Position numbers and translations under genes: made by a program. A stretch of 64,000 bases of DNA, from NCBI GenBank assembly GCA_938005615.1, contig CALLMV010000023.1, forward strand, positions 1 through 64,000, in the 5' to 3' direction. Shown here piece by piece: positions 8,490 to 18,001 of the stretch. The notes under the pieces were generated by a model that was not told the DNA's origin, did no database searches, and worked only from the letters and a program-made list of their open reading frames with translations. Source of the stretch: an uncultured Verrucomicrobiae bacterium (lineage in GTDB: Bacteria; Verrucomicrobiota; Verrucomicrobiia; JADLBR01; CALLMV01). How positions within the stretch are numbered: the stretch's first letter is position 1; every line of letters begins with the position of its first letter.

Positions 8490-9755
8490 ATGCTCGACAT
8501 CCGCAAAGCCCGCGAAAATCCTGACGCCCTCCGCAGCCGCCTGGCTGCCCGCCGCCCCGAAGCCGCACAAGCCTTCGATGAATGGCTCGAAGCCGATCGC
8601 CAATGGCGCGCCGCGACTCAACAGTGTGAAACCCTCCTCGCTGCAAAAAACCGCACCGCCAAAGCCATTGGCCAAGCCAAAGCTCAAAAAGAAGACGCCG
8701 CCCCGCTCCTTCATCAAGGGAAAATTATCGCCGAGCAACTCACCCAAGCCGAGACCTCCGCCCGCGACGCCGAAGAGCGCGTCCGAGCCTTGGGCCTGCT
8801 TGTGCCCAACGTCCCGCACGACACCGTTCCCGCCGGCACCGACGCTGCCGACAACCCCGTCGTCGCCACCTGGGGCGAAAAGCCTCCATTCTCCTTTGCG
8901 CCCAAAACCCACACCGAACTCCTCGAACACCTCGGCTGGGTGGACTTCGCTGCCGCCGCCAAAATCTCCGGCTCCGGCTTCGCCGTCTATCGCGGCCCCG
9001 GCGCACGTCTTGAACGCGCCCTCATCAACTTCCTCCTCGACCTCCACACCACCCAGCACGGATACACCGAAGTCGCGCCCCCCTACCTTATTAACCGCGA
9101 CAGCATGACCGGCACCGGCCAGCTCCCCAAATTCGAGGAGGACATGTATCGCACCGCCGAGTCCGACCCCGCGCACGCCCTCTTCCTCGCGCCCACTGCC
9201 GAAGTGCCCGTCACAAACCTCTACCGCGACATGCTCCTCAAAGAATCCGACCTCCCCATCCGCCTCGCCGCCTACACGCCTTGCTTCCGCAAGGAAGCCG
9301 GCAGTGCCGGGCGCGACACCCGCGGCCTCATCCGCATGCACCAATTCGACAAAGTGGAACTCGTCTGGATCACCCGCCCCGAGGACTCTTATAACACCCT
9401 CGAAACCCTGCGCAGCCACGCCGAGCGAGTGCTGCAACTCCTCGGTCTGCACTACCGCACCGTGCTGCTCTGCACAGGCGACATGGGCTTTGGCGCTGCC
9501 AAATGTTACGACATCGAAGTCTGGGCCCCCGGCGAAGGCCGCTACCTCGAAGTCTCCTCCTGCAGCAACTTTGAAGACTTCCAGGCCCGCCGCATGGCAC
9601 TGCGCTACAAAACCGCCGATGGCAAAAACATCCCCTGCCACACACTCAACGGCTCCGGCACGGCCCTCGCCCGCCTCTACGTGGCCCTGATCGAAACCTA
9701 CCAGCAACCCGACGGCACCATCGCCTTGCCCGAAGTTCTCAATCGTTACCTTTAA
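8490..9755 (+). CDS. serS: Seryl-tRNA synthetase
   Basis: Charges tRNA-Ser with serine in the cytoplasm. The 421 residues fit the bacterial enzyme: an N-terminal coiled-coil arm (about residues 30-105) that grips the long variable arm of tRNA-Ser, then a class II catalytic core with motif 2 ([20 protein letters not shown]) and motif 3 ([17 protein letters not shown]). The start [10 protein letters not shown] is typical of the family. Codons are strongly C-ending. No T-box or other leader is evident in the short upstream region. The RlmI-like gene follows 38 bases later. Confidence 0.98.
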   Translation: MLDIRKARENPDALRSRLAARRPEAAQAFDEWLEADRQWRAATQQCETLLAAKNRTAKAIGQAKAQKEDAAPLLHQGKIIAEQLTQAETSARDAEERVRALGLLVPNVPHDTVPAGTDAADNPVVATWGEKPPFSFAPKTHTELLEHLGWVDFAAAAKISGSGFAVYRGPGARLERALINFLLDLHTTQHGYTEVAPPYLINRDSMTGTGQLPKFEEDMYRTAESDPAHALFLAPTAEVPVTNLYRDMLLKESDLPIRLAAYTPCFRKEAGSAGRDTRGLIRMHQFDKVELVWITRPEDSYNTLETLRSHAERVLQLLGLHYRTVLLCTGDMGFGAAKCYDIEVWAPGEGRYLEVSSCSNFEDFQARRMALRYKTADGKNIPCHTLNGSGTALARLYVALIETYQQPDGTIALPEVLNRYL

Positions 9756-9793
9756 CACCGTCTAGCTCATAATTTGATCTACTGGCTCACGAA

Positions 9794-10981
9794 ATGAACG
9801 CTCCCCGCGCGATTCTGAGAAAACATCCTGTTCCACGTGCTCTTATGGGCCACCCCTGGGTTTTTGCAGGCGAAATCACTCGCTGGGAAGGTGAGCCCGC
9901 GGTACACACACATGTCGAAGTGTACGACCATCGAGGCCGTTTCTTGGGAAATGCCCTCTACAGCCCCCGCTCCAACATTCGTTTACGCATTTACACGCGA
10001 AGCCGCCAACCTTGGGACGACGCATATCTCGAAAATCAACTTCTCACAGCCATCGCCAGACGCGGCGCACTGCCAGCCGACGCAGCCGCCCGCCTTGTCT
10101 GGTCAGAAGCAGATGCCCTCCCCGGCCTCGTCGTTGACAGATACGGATCTCAAGCCGTGTGCATGCAGATCCAACACACTGCCATCAATGCCGTACGCGA
10201 AAGCATCCTCACCCTAATCCAAACACATCTTTTCCCACAGGTCCTCGTCGAGCGTTCTGACTCTCCCGGTCGCAAAATGGAGGGCCTCCCTCCGCGTACA
10301 GAAATGGTTTGTGGCGTCACCTCTCGCGTGACTTGCCGTATCGGAACGGCCCTATTTGAGGTGGATCTGCTTCAAGGCCAAAAATCCGGCAGCTACCTGG
10401 ATCAAGCGAACAACTACAAACTTCTCGCCGCACACTGTGCAGGGAAAAACGTCTTGGATTGCTTTTGTCATAGTGGGGGTTTTGCCATTCATGCCGCCCT
10501 AGCAGGAGCTAAATACGTCGAAGCTGTAGACATCTCTGAAGAAGCCTCACGCTCCACACAAAGTGCTGCAACTCTCAACTCCGTCGCCATCACCACGCGC
10601 ATCGCCAACGTCTTTGACGACCTCCGTGCCCGCGACAAAGCAGGTGAACACTGGGACGTCATCATCCTCGATCCACCCTCCTTCACGCGCACACGCGAGG
10701 CCCTCCCCGGCGCGCTGCGCGGCTACCACGAGATCAACCTCCGTGCCATGAAGTTGCTCAAACCCGGCGGCCTGCTTGCCACATTTACCTGCTCCCATCA
10801 CATCGGACCTGAAGACTATCTCACCATGCTCCGGTCTGCAGCCTCAGATGCCCGACGATCCTTCACAATCCTTGAGCAATACACCCAAGCTCCCGATCAT
10901 CCCGTGCTCCTCGCGATGCCTGAAAGCGGCTACCTGCGCGGCTGGCTCCTGCAAGCCGCAGATCATCACAGGATAAAATAA
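9794..10981 (+). CDS. RlmI-like class I SAM-dependent rRNA methyltransferase with PUA domain
   Basis: 395 residues in RlmI/YccW-type order: an N-terminal PUA-like RNA-binding domain (starting RAILRKHPVPRALMGHPWVF), a middle domain, and a Rossmann methyltransferase domain. The SAM-binding motif is NVLDCFCHSGGFAIHAALAGA, and the catalytic region is IILDPPSF. Characterised relatives make 5-methylcytosine in 23S rRNA; the exact target here is unknown. It probably shares a transcript with serS, 38 bases upstream. Confidence 0.88.
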   Translation: MNAPRAILRKHPVPRALMGHPWVFAGEITRWEGEPAVHTHVEVYDHRGRFLGNALYSPRSNIRLRIYTRSRQPWDDAYLENQLLTAIARRGALPADAAARLVWSEADALPGLVVDRYGSQAVCMQIQHTAINAVRESILTLIQTHLFPQVLVERSDSPGRKMEGLPPRTEMVCGVTSRVTCRIGTALFEVDLLQGQKSGSYLDQANNYKLLAAHCAGKNVLDCFCHSGGFAIHAALAGAKYVEAVDISEEASRSTQSAATLNSVAITTRIANVFDDLRARDKAGEHWDVIILDPPSFTRTREALPGALRGYHEINLRAMKLLKPGGLLATFTCSHHIGPEDYLTMLRSAASDARRSFTILEQYTQAPDHPVLLAMPESGYLRGWLLQAADHHRIK

Positions 10982-11595
10982 TACTTCACACCATTATATA
11001 TCGGTATATTGTAATATTGGAATGCTTTAATAAAGCGATCTTTCATTTAACCAAAACGTAGCTTAAGTATACTTGCTTAAACTCCGTCTTACAATCGCCA
11101 ACTTCGATAACTAATATAATCAAAAAACAACTTACCTCATATTATAACAATATTGATATATATGAACGTTATGATATAGTAACAAATTAATACTTAGTGT
11201 TCTGTAGATTTTTCTTACATTACCAGTCCCCCAAAAATCGCCTACTTCTCTCTGTTTTTCCACAACACCTTCCTCAAATTCTCTCGTCCTGAAAAAAATC
11301 CTAAACGTGGCCGGTAAATTTCTTTCTTCGCCGTGTGTGCACAAGAACTAGGAAAATTCTGATGAAGTAAACGATATGCGTAAATCGTTTTTCTCGTTTT
11401 GTTCGCAGCTCAAATTTTTAATCAGCCTCTAAGAAAACCACCAAATATTTTAAAAAATCTCAAGTAACGCTTTGGTAAAGTTAATCCGTAAAGAATTTGC
11501 TCAACCGAGAAGTATTTTTCTTAAAGGGATAAATAAAGATTTTCCTACACCTACACTTGAGCTTTCCGAAAAATCGAGGCTATAAATTACTGCTT
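10982..11595. other. AT-rich intergenic region before aceE
   Basis: No supported gene lies in these 614 bases; the listed minus-strand 70-residue ORF has no recognisable features. The DNA is very AT-rich compared with its neighbours and carries two copies of a motif seen in other gaps of this window (TATATTGTAATATTGG at 11005 and ACAATATTGATATATATG at 11147). The promoter for aceEF is expected here but I cannot assign it. Confidence 0.6.
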
Positions 11596-14325
11596 ATGGC
11601 CGATAACCCGCTCAACGGTAAACACACTGCAACACAAGACATCGATCCCGCAGAGACACGCGAATGGATGGAGTCCCTCGACTACGCCGTCGAACGCGGG
11701 GGATCCGAGCGCGCACTGTTCCTTCTCAATGAACTGGAAACCCGCGCCTGGGCGCGCGGCGTCGAGATCCCCATGCAGTTTTCCACGCCCTACGGCAACA
11801 CCATCCCGCGTGAGCGTGAGGCCCGTATGCCCGGCAATCCCGAAATGGAGCGCCGCATCCGCAGCTACATTCGCTGGAACGCCATGGCCATGGTTGTGCG
11901 CGCCAACACCCAGGGGGTAGATGGCATCGGCGGCCACATTTCTACTTACGCCTCCTCGGCCACACTTCTCGAAGTCGGCTTCAACCACTTCTTCAAAGGT
12001 CCCAGCCACCCCGAAGGGGCCGATGCGGTTTATTTCCAAGGTCATGCCTCGCCCGGCGTTTATGCCCGCGCCTTCATCGAAGGTCGCCTCACCGAGCGCA
12101 ACCTAGAAAACTTCCGCCGCGAACTCGGCGAAGGTGGCGGCCTCAGCTCCTACCCGCACCCGTGGCTCATGCCCGACTTCTGGCAATTCCCCACGGTCTC
12201 CATGGGCCTCGGCCCTATCATGTCTATCTACCACGCCCGCTTTAACCGCTACCTCACCCACCGTGGTATCAAGGACGTTTCTGGCCAGCGCGTCTGGGCC
12301 TTCCTCGGCGATGGCGAGACCGACGAACCCGAGTCCCTCGGCTGCATCTCGCTTGCCGCCCGCGAAAAACTTGACAACCTCACCTGGGTCATCAACTGCA
12401 ACCTCCAACGTCTCGATGGTCCTGTGCGCGGCAACGGCAAAATCATCCAAGAACTCGAAGGCATCTTCCGCGGAGCCGGCTGGAATGTCATTAAAGTCCT
12501 CTGGTCCAGCGAATGGGATCCCCTCTTTGCCGCCGACAAAACCGGCGCCCTCCTCAAACTCATGATGGAAGTTCCCGACGGCCAATACCAAAAATACTCC
12601 GGCAGCTCCGGCGAATACGTCCGCCAAGACTTCTTCAACCGTTACCCTGAGACCAAACGCCTCGGCGAAATGCTCTCCGACGAGCAAGTTCAACGCATCC
12701 GCCGCGGCGGCCACGACGCGCAGAAAGTGTTTGCCGCCTTCCACGCCGCCGTTCACCACAAAGGCCAACCCACCGTCATCCTCGCCAAGACCATCAAAGG
12801 CTACGGCATCACAGGCGGTGAGGGTCAAAACAAAGCCCACAACCAAAAAACCCTCGGCAAAGACGAGGATGAACGCCGCAAACTCGTCCTCGACTTCCGC
12901 ACTCGCTTCTCCATCCCCCTCAACGACGAAGACGCGGCCGCTCTCAAATTCTACAAGCCCGCCGAAGACAGTGACGAGATGAAATACCTCCGCGCTCGGC
13001 GCGAAGCCCTCGGTGGCTACCTACCTCACCGCAACCGCGACTGGCCGCACCTTACCGCGCCCGACCTCAAAGAACTCGAGGAGTTCTTCAAACCTACTGC
13101 CGAAGGCCGTGAGATTTCCACCACCATGGCCTACGTGCGCATCCTCGCCCGTCTCCTCGCCCACAAATCCATCGGCAAACACATCGTCCCCATCATCCCC
13201 GACGAAGCCCGCACCTTCGGCATGGAAGGCCTCATCGGCAAACACGGCATCTACTCCTCCAAAGGCCAGACCTACGAACCCGTCGACAAAGACCAAGGCC
13301 TCATGTTCTACAAAGAAGCCACCGACGGACAAATCCTCCAAGAAGGCATCAACGAAGCCGGCGCGATGTCCTCCTTCATCGCCGCGGGCACCAGCCACAG
13401 CGTCCACGGCGTGCCCATGATCCCCTTCTACACCTACTACTCCATGTTTGGCTTCCAACGTGTGGGCGATCTCATCTGGGCCGCAGGCGACCTCCGCTGC
13501 AAAGGCTTCCTCATTGGTGCCACCGCCGGCCGCACCACCCTCAACGGCGAAGGCCTCCAACACGAAGACGGCCACAGCCACCTTATGGCCGCCACCGTTC
13601 CCAACATCATGGCCTACGACCCCGCCTTTGCCCACGAAATCGCCGTCATCTTCCAAGACGGCATCCGCCGCATGTATCAAGACGGTCAAGACGTTTTCTA
13701 CTACGTCACCGTTGGCAACGAAAACTACGCCCACCCCGGCATGCCAGAAGGCGACGTCAATGAAATCGCCCAAGGCATTGTTCGCGGCCTCTACAAACTC
13801 AAACCCGGGCCCAAAGGCAAAAAATTTCACGCCCAACTCCTTGGCAGCGGCTCCATTCTCAACTGTGCCCTCAAAGCCCAGGAAATCCTCGCTGAACGCT
13901 ACGGCGTCAGCGCCAACGTCTGGAGCGCCACCAGCTACAAAGCCCTCCGCTACGACGGCCAACAAGCCCTGCGCTGGAACCGTCTCCACCCTACAGAAAA
14001 CCCCCGCATCCCCTACGTCACCCAACTTCTCGACAAAGAAAAAGGCCCCATCATCGCCGCCAGCGACTACATGCAAATCGTCCCAGAACAAATTGCCCCC
14101 TACCTCCCTGGCGAGCATCGCTTCACTGCCCTTGGCACCGATGGCTTCGGCCGCAGCGAGAGCCGCGCCAACCTTCGCCGCTTCTTCGAAGTGGACGCCG
14201 AAAACATCGTCCTCACCACACTCCACCAACTCGCCCTCCGCGGAGAAATCGAACGCGAAGTCGTGGCCAAAGCCATCAAAGAGCTCGGCCTCAACCCTGA
14301 AAAACCCTGGCAAGTCCTCTGCTAA
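11596..14325 (+). CDS. aceE: Pyruvate dehydrogenase E1 component, homodimeric type
   Basis: Thiamine-diphosphate-dependent decarboxylation of pyruvate and transfer of the acetyl group to lipoyl-E2, feeding acetyl-CoA into the TCA cycle. About 909 residues, the long homodimeric E1 type. The ThDP-binding motif is visible as GDGETDEPES followed about 30 residues later by NCNLQRLDGPVRGNG, and the KTIKGYG phrase is typical. The ORF track starts at a TTG (11557), but the ATG at 11596 (MADNPLNGK) matches the usual N-terminal length better. Codons are extremely C-ending. aceF follows 23 bases later. The E3 subunit (lpd) is not in the window. Confidence 0.97.
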   Translation: MADNPLNGKHTATQDIDPAETREWMESLDYAVERGGSERALFLLNELETRAWARGVEIPMQFSTPYGNTIPREREARMPGNPEMERRIRSYIRWNAMAMVVRANTQGVDGIGGHISTYASSATLLEVGFNHFFKGPSHPEGADAVYFQGHASPGVYARAFIEGRLTERNLENFRRELGEGGGLSSYPHPWLMPDFWQFPTVSMGLGPIMSIYHARFNRYLTHRGIKDVSGQRVWAFLGDGETDEPESLGCISLAAREKLDNLTWVINCNLQRLDGPVRGNGKIIQELEGIFRGAGWNVIKVLWSSEWDPLFAADKTGALLKLMMEVPDGQYQKYSGSSGEYVRQDFFNRYPETKRLGEMLSDEQVQRIRRGGHDAQKVFAAFHAAVHHKGQPTVILAKTIKGYGITGGEGQNKAHNQKTLGKDEDERRKLVLDFRTRFSIPLNDEDAAALKFYKPAEDSDEMKYLRARREALGGYLPHRNRDWPHLTAPDLKELEEFFKPTAEGREISTTMAYVRILARLLAHKSIGKHIVPIIPDEARTFGMEGLIGKHGIYSSKGQTYEPVDKDQGLMFYKEATDGQILQEGINEAGAMSSFIAAGTSHSVHGVPMIPFYTYYSMFGFQRVGDLIWAAGDLRCKGFLIGATAGRTTLNGEGLQHEDGHSHLMAATVPNIMAYDPAFAHEIAVIFQDGIRRMYQDGQDVFYYVTVGNENYAHPGMPEGDVNEIAQGIVRGLYKLKPGPKGKKFHAQLLGSGSILNCALKAQEILAERYGVSANVWSATSYKALRYDGQQALRWNRLHPTENPRIPYVTQLLDKEKGPIIAASDYMQIVPEQIAPYLPGEHRFTALGTDGFGRSESRANLRRFFEVDAENIVLTTLHQLALRGEIEREVVAKAIKELGLNPEKPWQVLC

Positions 14326-14348
14326 ACTAAACACCACCTCTACCACCC

Positions 14349-16061
14349 ATGGCACAACAAATCACCCTCCCCGAACTCGGCGAAGGCATCACCTCCGGCA
14401 CCATCGTCAACCTCCTGGCCGCTGAAGGCGACACCATCTCCCCCGGCCAACCCCTCGTCGAGGTCGAGACGGATAAAGCCGTCGTCGAAGTCCCCTCCAC
14501 TGCCGCCGGCCGCATCACCCGCTTCCTCGTCAAAGCCGGCGAAACCGCAAAAGTTGGCGCACCCCTCCTCGAACTCGACCCCACCACTGTCGGCGACAAT
14601 CACAAAAACGGCCAAGCCCAACCCAGCGCACCCGCCACCCCCCCACCGCCTACTGCCGCCGCACCAGATCTGCAGCCCCCCGCACCCGCAGCGACCGCAA
14701 CACAGCCGCCGCCAGCCAACTCCGCACAAACTACAGACATCACCCTCCCCGGTCTTGGCGAAGGCATTACCGGCGGCGCCGTCGTCTCCCTATCCCTGAA
14801 ACCCGGCGACAGTTTCAACGCAGGCCAAGCCCTTCTCGAAGTCGAGACCGACAAAGCCGTTGTCGAAGTCCCCGCACCCACCGCAGGCACACTCCAAAGC
14901 TACCACGTCAAACCCGGCGACCAGGTTAAAATCGGACAACCCATCGCCACCATCACCACGGCCGCTAATACCTCTCAGACACAAGGGCCCGCACCGGCTG
15001 CGCCTGCCACGCCACCTCCCCCCTTACCATCGCCTGCCCCAGCTCCTCAGCAACCGGCAGCACAACACTCCCCGCCCACACCCGTCCCCATCCAGACTGC
15101 CCACTCCACTGTCGCAGGCCGCTCCAGCGGCGGTGCCTATGGCGCAGCCCTCCCGCAGGCCGAGCGCATCATCCCTGCCGGCCCCGCCACCCGCAGATTT
15201 GCCCGCGAACTTGGTGTGGACCTGAGCCTCGTCGCCGGCAGCGGCCCAGGCGGACGCATCACGATTGATGACGTGAAAAACTACGTCAAAACCAACGGTG
15301 TTGGCCGCACCTCGACCACCGGCACAACCCTGCCCGCCGCTCCGCTTCCCGACTTCTCCCTCTGGGGCGAAGTCGAACGCCAGCCCCTGAGCAATCTTCG
15401 CAAACGCATCATTGAGCAGATGCAACTCTCCTGGACCATCCCCATGGTGGCCCAGTTCGACCATGCCGACATCACCGACCTCGAGGCCTTCCGCAAGCGC
15501 AACTCCCCCGCGATGAAAGAGCGAGGCGCCTCTCTGACCATCACCGCCTTCGCCATCAAAGCCGCAGTCGCTGCCCTCAAAAAATTCCCCCAATTCAACA
15601 CATCCCTCGACCTCGCCCGCGGCGAACTCGTATTCAAAAAATACTACCACATCGGTATCGCTGTGGACACCCCCGCCGGACTCATCGTCCCCGTCATCCG
15701 CGATGCGGACAAAAAATCCCTCGCCGAAATCAGCTTTGAACTGGCTGCCCTTGCGAAAAAAGCGCGCGAGCGCAAAGTGTCGCCCAACGAGCTGCAAGGT
15801 GCCACCTTCACCATCAGCAACCTGGGCGGCATCGGCGGCACCCAGTTCACCCCACTAGTCAACCCCCCGCAGGTTGCCATCCTGGGCATCTCTCGCGGCG
15901 AGATTCAGCCCCGCTGGAATGGCACGGCCTTTGAACCACGCCTGCTCATGCCCCTGTGTGTGAGTTACGACCACCGCGTCGTGGACGGGGCCGACGGAGC
16001 ACGCTTTGCCCGCGCCATCGCCGAAGCTCTCGAAAACTATGCGGCAGATCTGTTGATGTAA
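14349..16061 (+). CDS. aceF: Dihydrolipoamide acetyltransferase, pyruvate dehydrogenase E2, with two lipoyl domains
   Basis: Core subunit of the pyruvate dehydrogenase complex; accepts acetyl from E1 on lipoyl-lysine and passes it to CoA. In 570 residues the order is lipoyl domain 1 (about 1-75, VETDKAVVEVP), a Pro/Ala linker, lipoyl domain 2 (about 125-205, again VETDKAVVEVP), a second Pro/Ala linker, a peripheral-subunit-binding domain (PATRRFARELGVDLS, about 275-310) and the catalytic domain ending in SYDHRVVDGADG with the catalytic His. E2 enzymes with two lipoyl domains are common. It forms an operon with aceE. Lipoylation would depend on LipA, encoded at 27.9 kb. Confidence 0.97.
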   Translation: MAQQITLPELGEGITSGTIVNLLAAEGDTISPGQPLVEVETDKAVVEVPSTAAGRITRFLVKAGETAKVGAPLLELDPTTVGDNHKNGQAQPSAPATPPPPTAAAPDLQPPAPAATATQPPPANSAQTTDITLPGLGEGITGGAVVSLSLKPGDSFNAGQALLEVETDKAVVEVPAPTAGTLQSYHVKPGDQVKIGQPIATITTAANTSQTQGPAPAAPATPPPPLPSPAPAPQQPAAQHSPPTPVPIQTAHSTVAGRSSGGAYGAALPQAERIIPAGPATRRFARELGVDLSLVAGSGPGGRITIDDVKNYVKTNGVGRTSTTGTTLPAAPLPDFSLWGEVERQPLSNLRKRIIEQMQLSWTIPMVAQFDHADITDLEAFRKRNSPAMKERGASLTITAFAIKAAVAALKKFPQFNTSLDLARGELVFKKYYHIGIAVDTPAGLIVPVIRDADKKSLAEISFELAALAKKARERKVSPNELQGATFTISNLGGIGGTQFTPLVNPPQVAILGISRGEIQPRWNGTAFEPRLLMPLCVSYDHRVVDGADGARFARAIAEALENYAADLLM

Positions 16062-16166
16062 AACATCCGTGAGATACTTTTTCCCCGGCACTTATCCTGA
16101 CATACGATACCCTCGTGGGGCTCAAAGCTGCTTAAGAATCATGTGGCCAAATTGTTTTGCCTGCCG
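16062..16166. other. Non-coding stretch after aceF
   Basis: First part of a 593-base gap between aceF and ffh. I see no gene or clear terminator here; the repeat structures that follow are listed separately. The rest of the gap (16421-16654) holds nothing I can recognise. Confidence 0.5.
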
Positions 16167-16259
16167 TGTCATTTTGAGCCTGCGAAAGGCGTGTGTCATT
16201 CTGGCTTATCAAGATTCTTGTGCGGGCAGGGGGGATTTCTCGCCCTGCTCGAAATGACA
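16167..16259. repeat. Inverted repeat of the TGTCATTNTGAGC intergenic type
   Basis: TGTCATTTTGAGC at 16167 is nearly the reverse complement of GCTCGAAATGACA at 16247 (one mismatch), and a third partial copy TGTCATTCTGGC lies at 16194. Short dispersed repeats with the core TGTCATTCTGAGC are found between genes in several unrelated bacterial phyla. Function unknown; possibly a folded RNA or miniature mobile element. Confidence 0.7.
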
Positions 16260-16420
16260 GAGTGTGTTATCGAGAAGACTGAATATCTTTAGAAATAACG
16301 GAATATTTTTAGAGTGACAGAATATGCGTTCGAATGACGCAGCATGTGGCCAGCGGCAAAGCATGTGATCGAGTAAGAAAATATGTGATTGGGTCAGGGA
16401 AAATGTGATCGAGATGGCCA
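16249..16420. repeat. Decayed tandem repeat, unit about 20 bases
   Basis: About eight or nine diverged units follow each other with a period of 18-22 bases, alignable on TCGAATGACAGAATATGTGA. Good units include TCGAGTAAGAAAATATGTGA, TTGGGTCAGGGAAAATGTGA and GAGTGACAGAATATGCGT. The first unit begins inside the right arm of the inverted repeat just upstream, so the array seems to have grown from that arm. No coding capacity. Confidence 0.65.
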
Positions 16421-16654
16421 GGAGTAATCAATAGAACTCGGGTGCCGTCGAAATCACAAAAGGTCAGGTACAGGCTGGGGGCTTTCCTTCACTCAGAGAG
16501 AGTTTAGGCAAACGCATCGTGCAATATCGATAAGCGCTCTTTGCAGCGCGACTGGTTGTTGAGGGATTACAAGAAAATTTACTACATTATACAATCTGTA
16601 GCACAGAATACATTTTGAAGCATATACTCTGAGGAATGTGGGGCTTGTGTTGGG

Positions 16655-17965
16655 TTAAAACTTCATTCCCATTTGCCCGAGCAAGTCCTTAAAGCGACCC
16701 TTGGATTTCATCATTTTGCGCATGGTTGCAAATTGTTGTAGCAGGGTGTTGACTTGGGATACGGTATTGCCCGAGCCGCGAGCGATTCGTTGGCGGCGCT
16801 TGGCGTTGAGGATTTCTGGCTTGCGTCGCTCCAACGGAGTCATGGAAAGGAGTATGGCTTCGGTGCGTTTGAATTGTTTTTCTGCCACTGCGGGGTCAGG
16901 CAGTTTGGGAGCCCCAGGGATCATGCCCAAGACTTGACCGAGAGGTCCGAGTTTTTTGATGTGGCGGATTTGCACAAGCATGTCGTCGAGATCGAAGGTT
17001 TGTTTTCGCAATTTTTCCTCGAGTTTGGCTGCGTCTTCGAGGTTGATGGCTTCCTGGGCGCGTTCGACCAGACCGACGATATCGCCCATGCCCAAAAGTC
17101 GGGAGGCCAGCCGTCGGGAATCAAAGACTTCAAAGGCATCCAGTTTTTCACCGGTGCCGATAAATTTGATTGGGCAGCCGGTGACGTGTCGCATGGAGAG
17201 TGCCGCGCCACCGCGGGAGTCGCCATCCAGGCGGGTAAGGATGAGCCCGGTGAGGGGGCTGGCTGTATGAAATCGGGTCACGATTTCGACGGCGCGTTGG
17301 CCGAGGGCGGCGTCTGCTACAAAGAGCACTTCTTGGGGCCGTGCCGTTTCGCGCAACGCGGTGAGTTGAGCCATGAGATCTTCGTCAATATCCAATCGTC
17401 CGGCAGTATCGAGGATGATGGTATTTCGTTTGAGTGATTCTGCTTCGGCTAGACCGCTGCTTAGTACATCTAGGGGGTTCTGTGTATCGCGGCGCGCATG
17501 AACGGGCACGCTGATCTGCTGGCCCAGGCTTTCTAGTTGCGTGATGGCTGCCGGACGCTGGAGGTCTGCGGCAATGAGTAGTGGATGTCTGCCTTGTTTG
17601 AGGAGCAGCTTGGCGAGTTTGGCACAGGTGGTGGTTTTTCCGGAGCCTTGGAGGCCGCAGAGCATGATGATGAGCGGTGAGCCTGTGGCTAGGGGTGCAG
17701 GTTCACCGAGCAGGGCCACAAGTTCATCGTGGAAGACTTTGACGAACATCTGGCCAGGGTGGATGGACTCAAGAACACCAGTGCCGATGGCTTTGGTTTT
17801 GACTTTTTCGAGAACTTCACGTGCTACAACATAGTTGACGTCTGCTTCGAGGAGGGCGCGGCGGATGTCACGACAGGCGTCGGTGATGTTGGCTTCGGAA
17901 AGTTTGCCGTGGCCCCGAAGTTCTTTGAACACGGCAGAAAGTCGATTAGAGAGTTCCTCAAACAT
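16655..17965 (-). CDS. ffh: Signal recognition particle protein Ffh
   Basis: SRP54 GTPase that binds signal sequences on ribosomes and delivers them to FtsY. 436 residues: N-domain helices (starting MFEELSNRLSAVFKELRG), G domain with P-loop GLQGSGKTTTCAKLAK, DTAGRLDIDEDL and TRLDGDSRGGAALS, then a Met-containing M domain ending in LLGQMGMKF. The length is near the family norm. It lies 36 bases downstream of the D-lactate dehydrogenase gene on the same strand. The 4.5S RNA gene was not found in this window. Confidence 0.98.
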   Translation of the reverse strand: MFEELSNRLSAVFKELRGHGKLSEANITDACRDIRRALLEADVNYVVAREVLEKVKTKAIGTGVLESIHPGQMFVKVFHDELVALLGEPAPLATGSPLIIMLCGLQGSGKTTTCAKLAKLLLKQGRHPLLIAADLQRPAAITQLESLGQQISVPVHARRDTQNPLDVLSSGLAEAESLKRNTIILDTAGRLDIDEDLMAQLTALRETARPQEVLFVADAALGQRAVEIVTRFHTASPLTGLILTRLDGDSRGGAALSMRHVTGCPIKFIGTGEKLDAFEVFDSRRLASRLLGMGDIVGLVERAQEAINLEDAAKLEEKLRKQTFDLDDMLVQIRHIKKLGPLGQVLGMIPGAPKLPDPAVAEKQFKRTEAILLSMTPLERRKPEILNAKRRQRIARGSGNTVSQVNTLLQQFATMRKMMKSKGRFKDLLGQMGMKF

Positions 17966-18001
17966 ATTTTTGGGGTTGGGGTGTGTTTATGGGGGACAGG
18001 C

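Noticed and set aside
8442-9758. 438-residue minus-strand ORF over serS
   Set aside because: Antisense shadow of serS; the sense product has every class II synthetase motif.
11557-11595. TTG start for aceE
   Set aside because: The ATG at 11596 gives the normal N-terminus; no better ribosome site upstream.
13021-14355. 444-residue minus-strand ORF over aceE
   Set aside because: Antisense shadow caused by C-ending codons; low-complexity Gly/Val/Ala protein.
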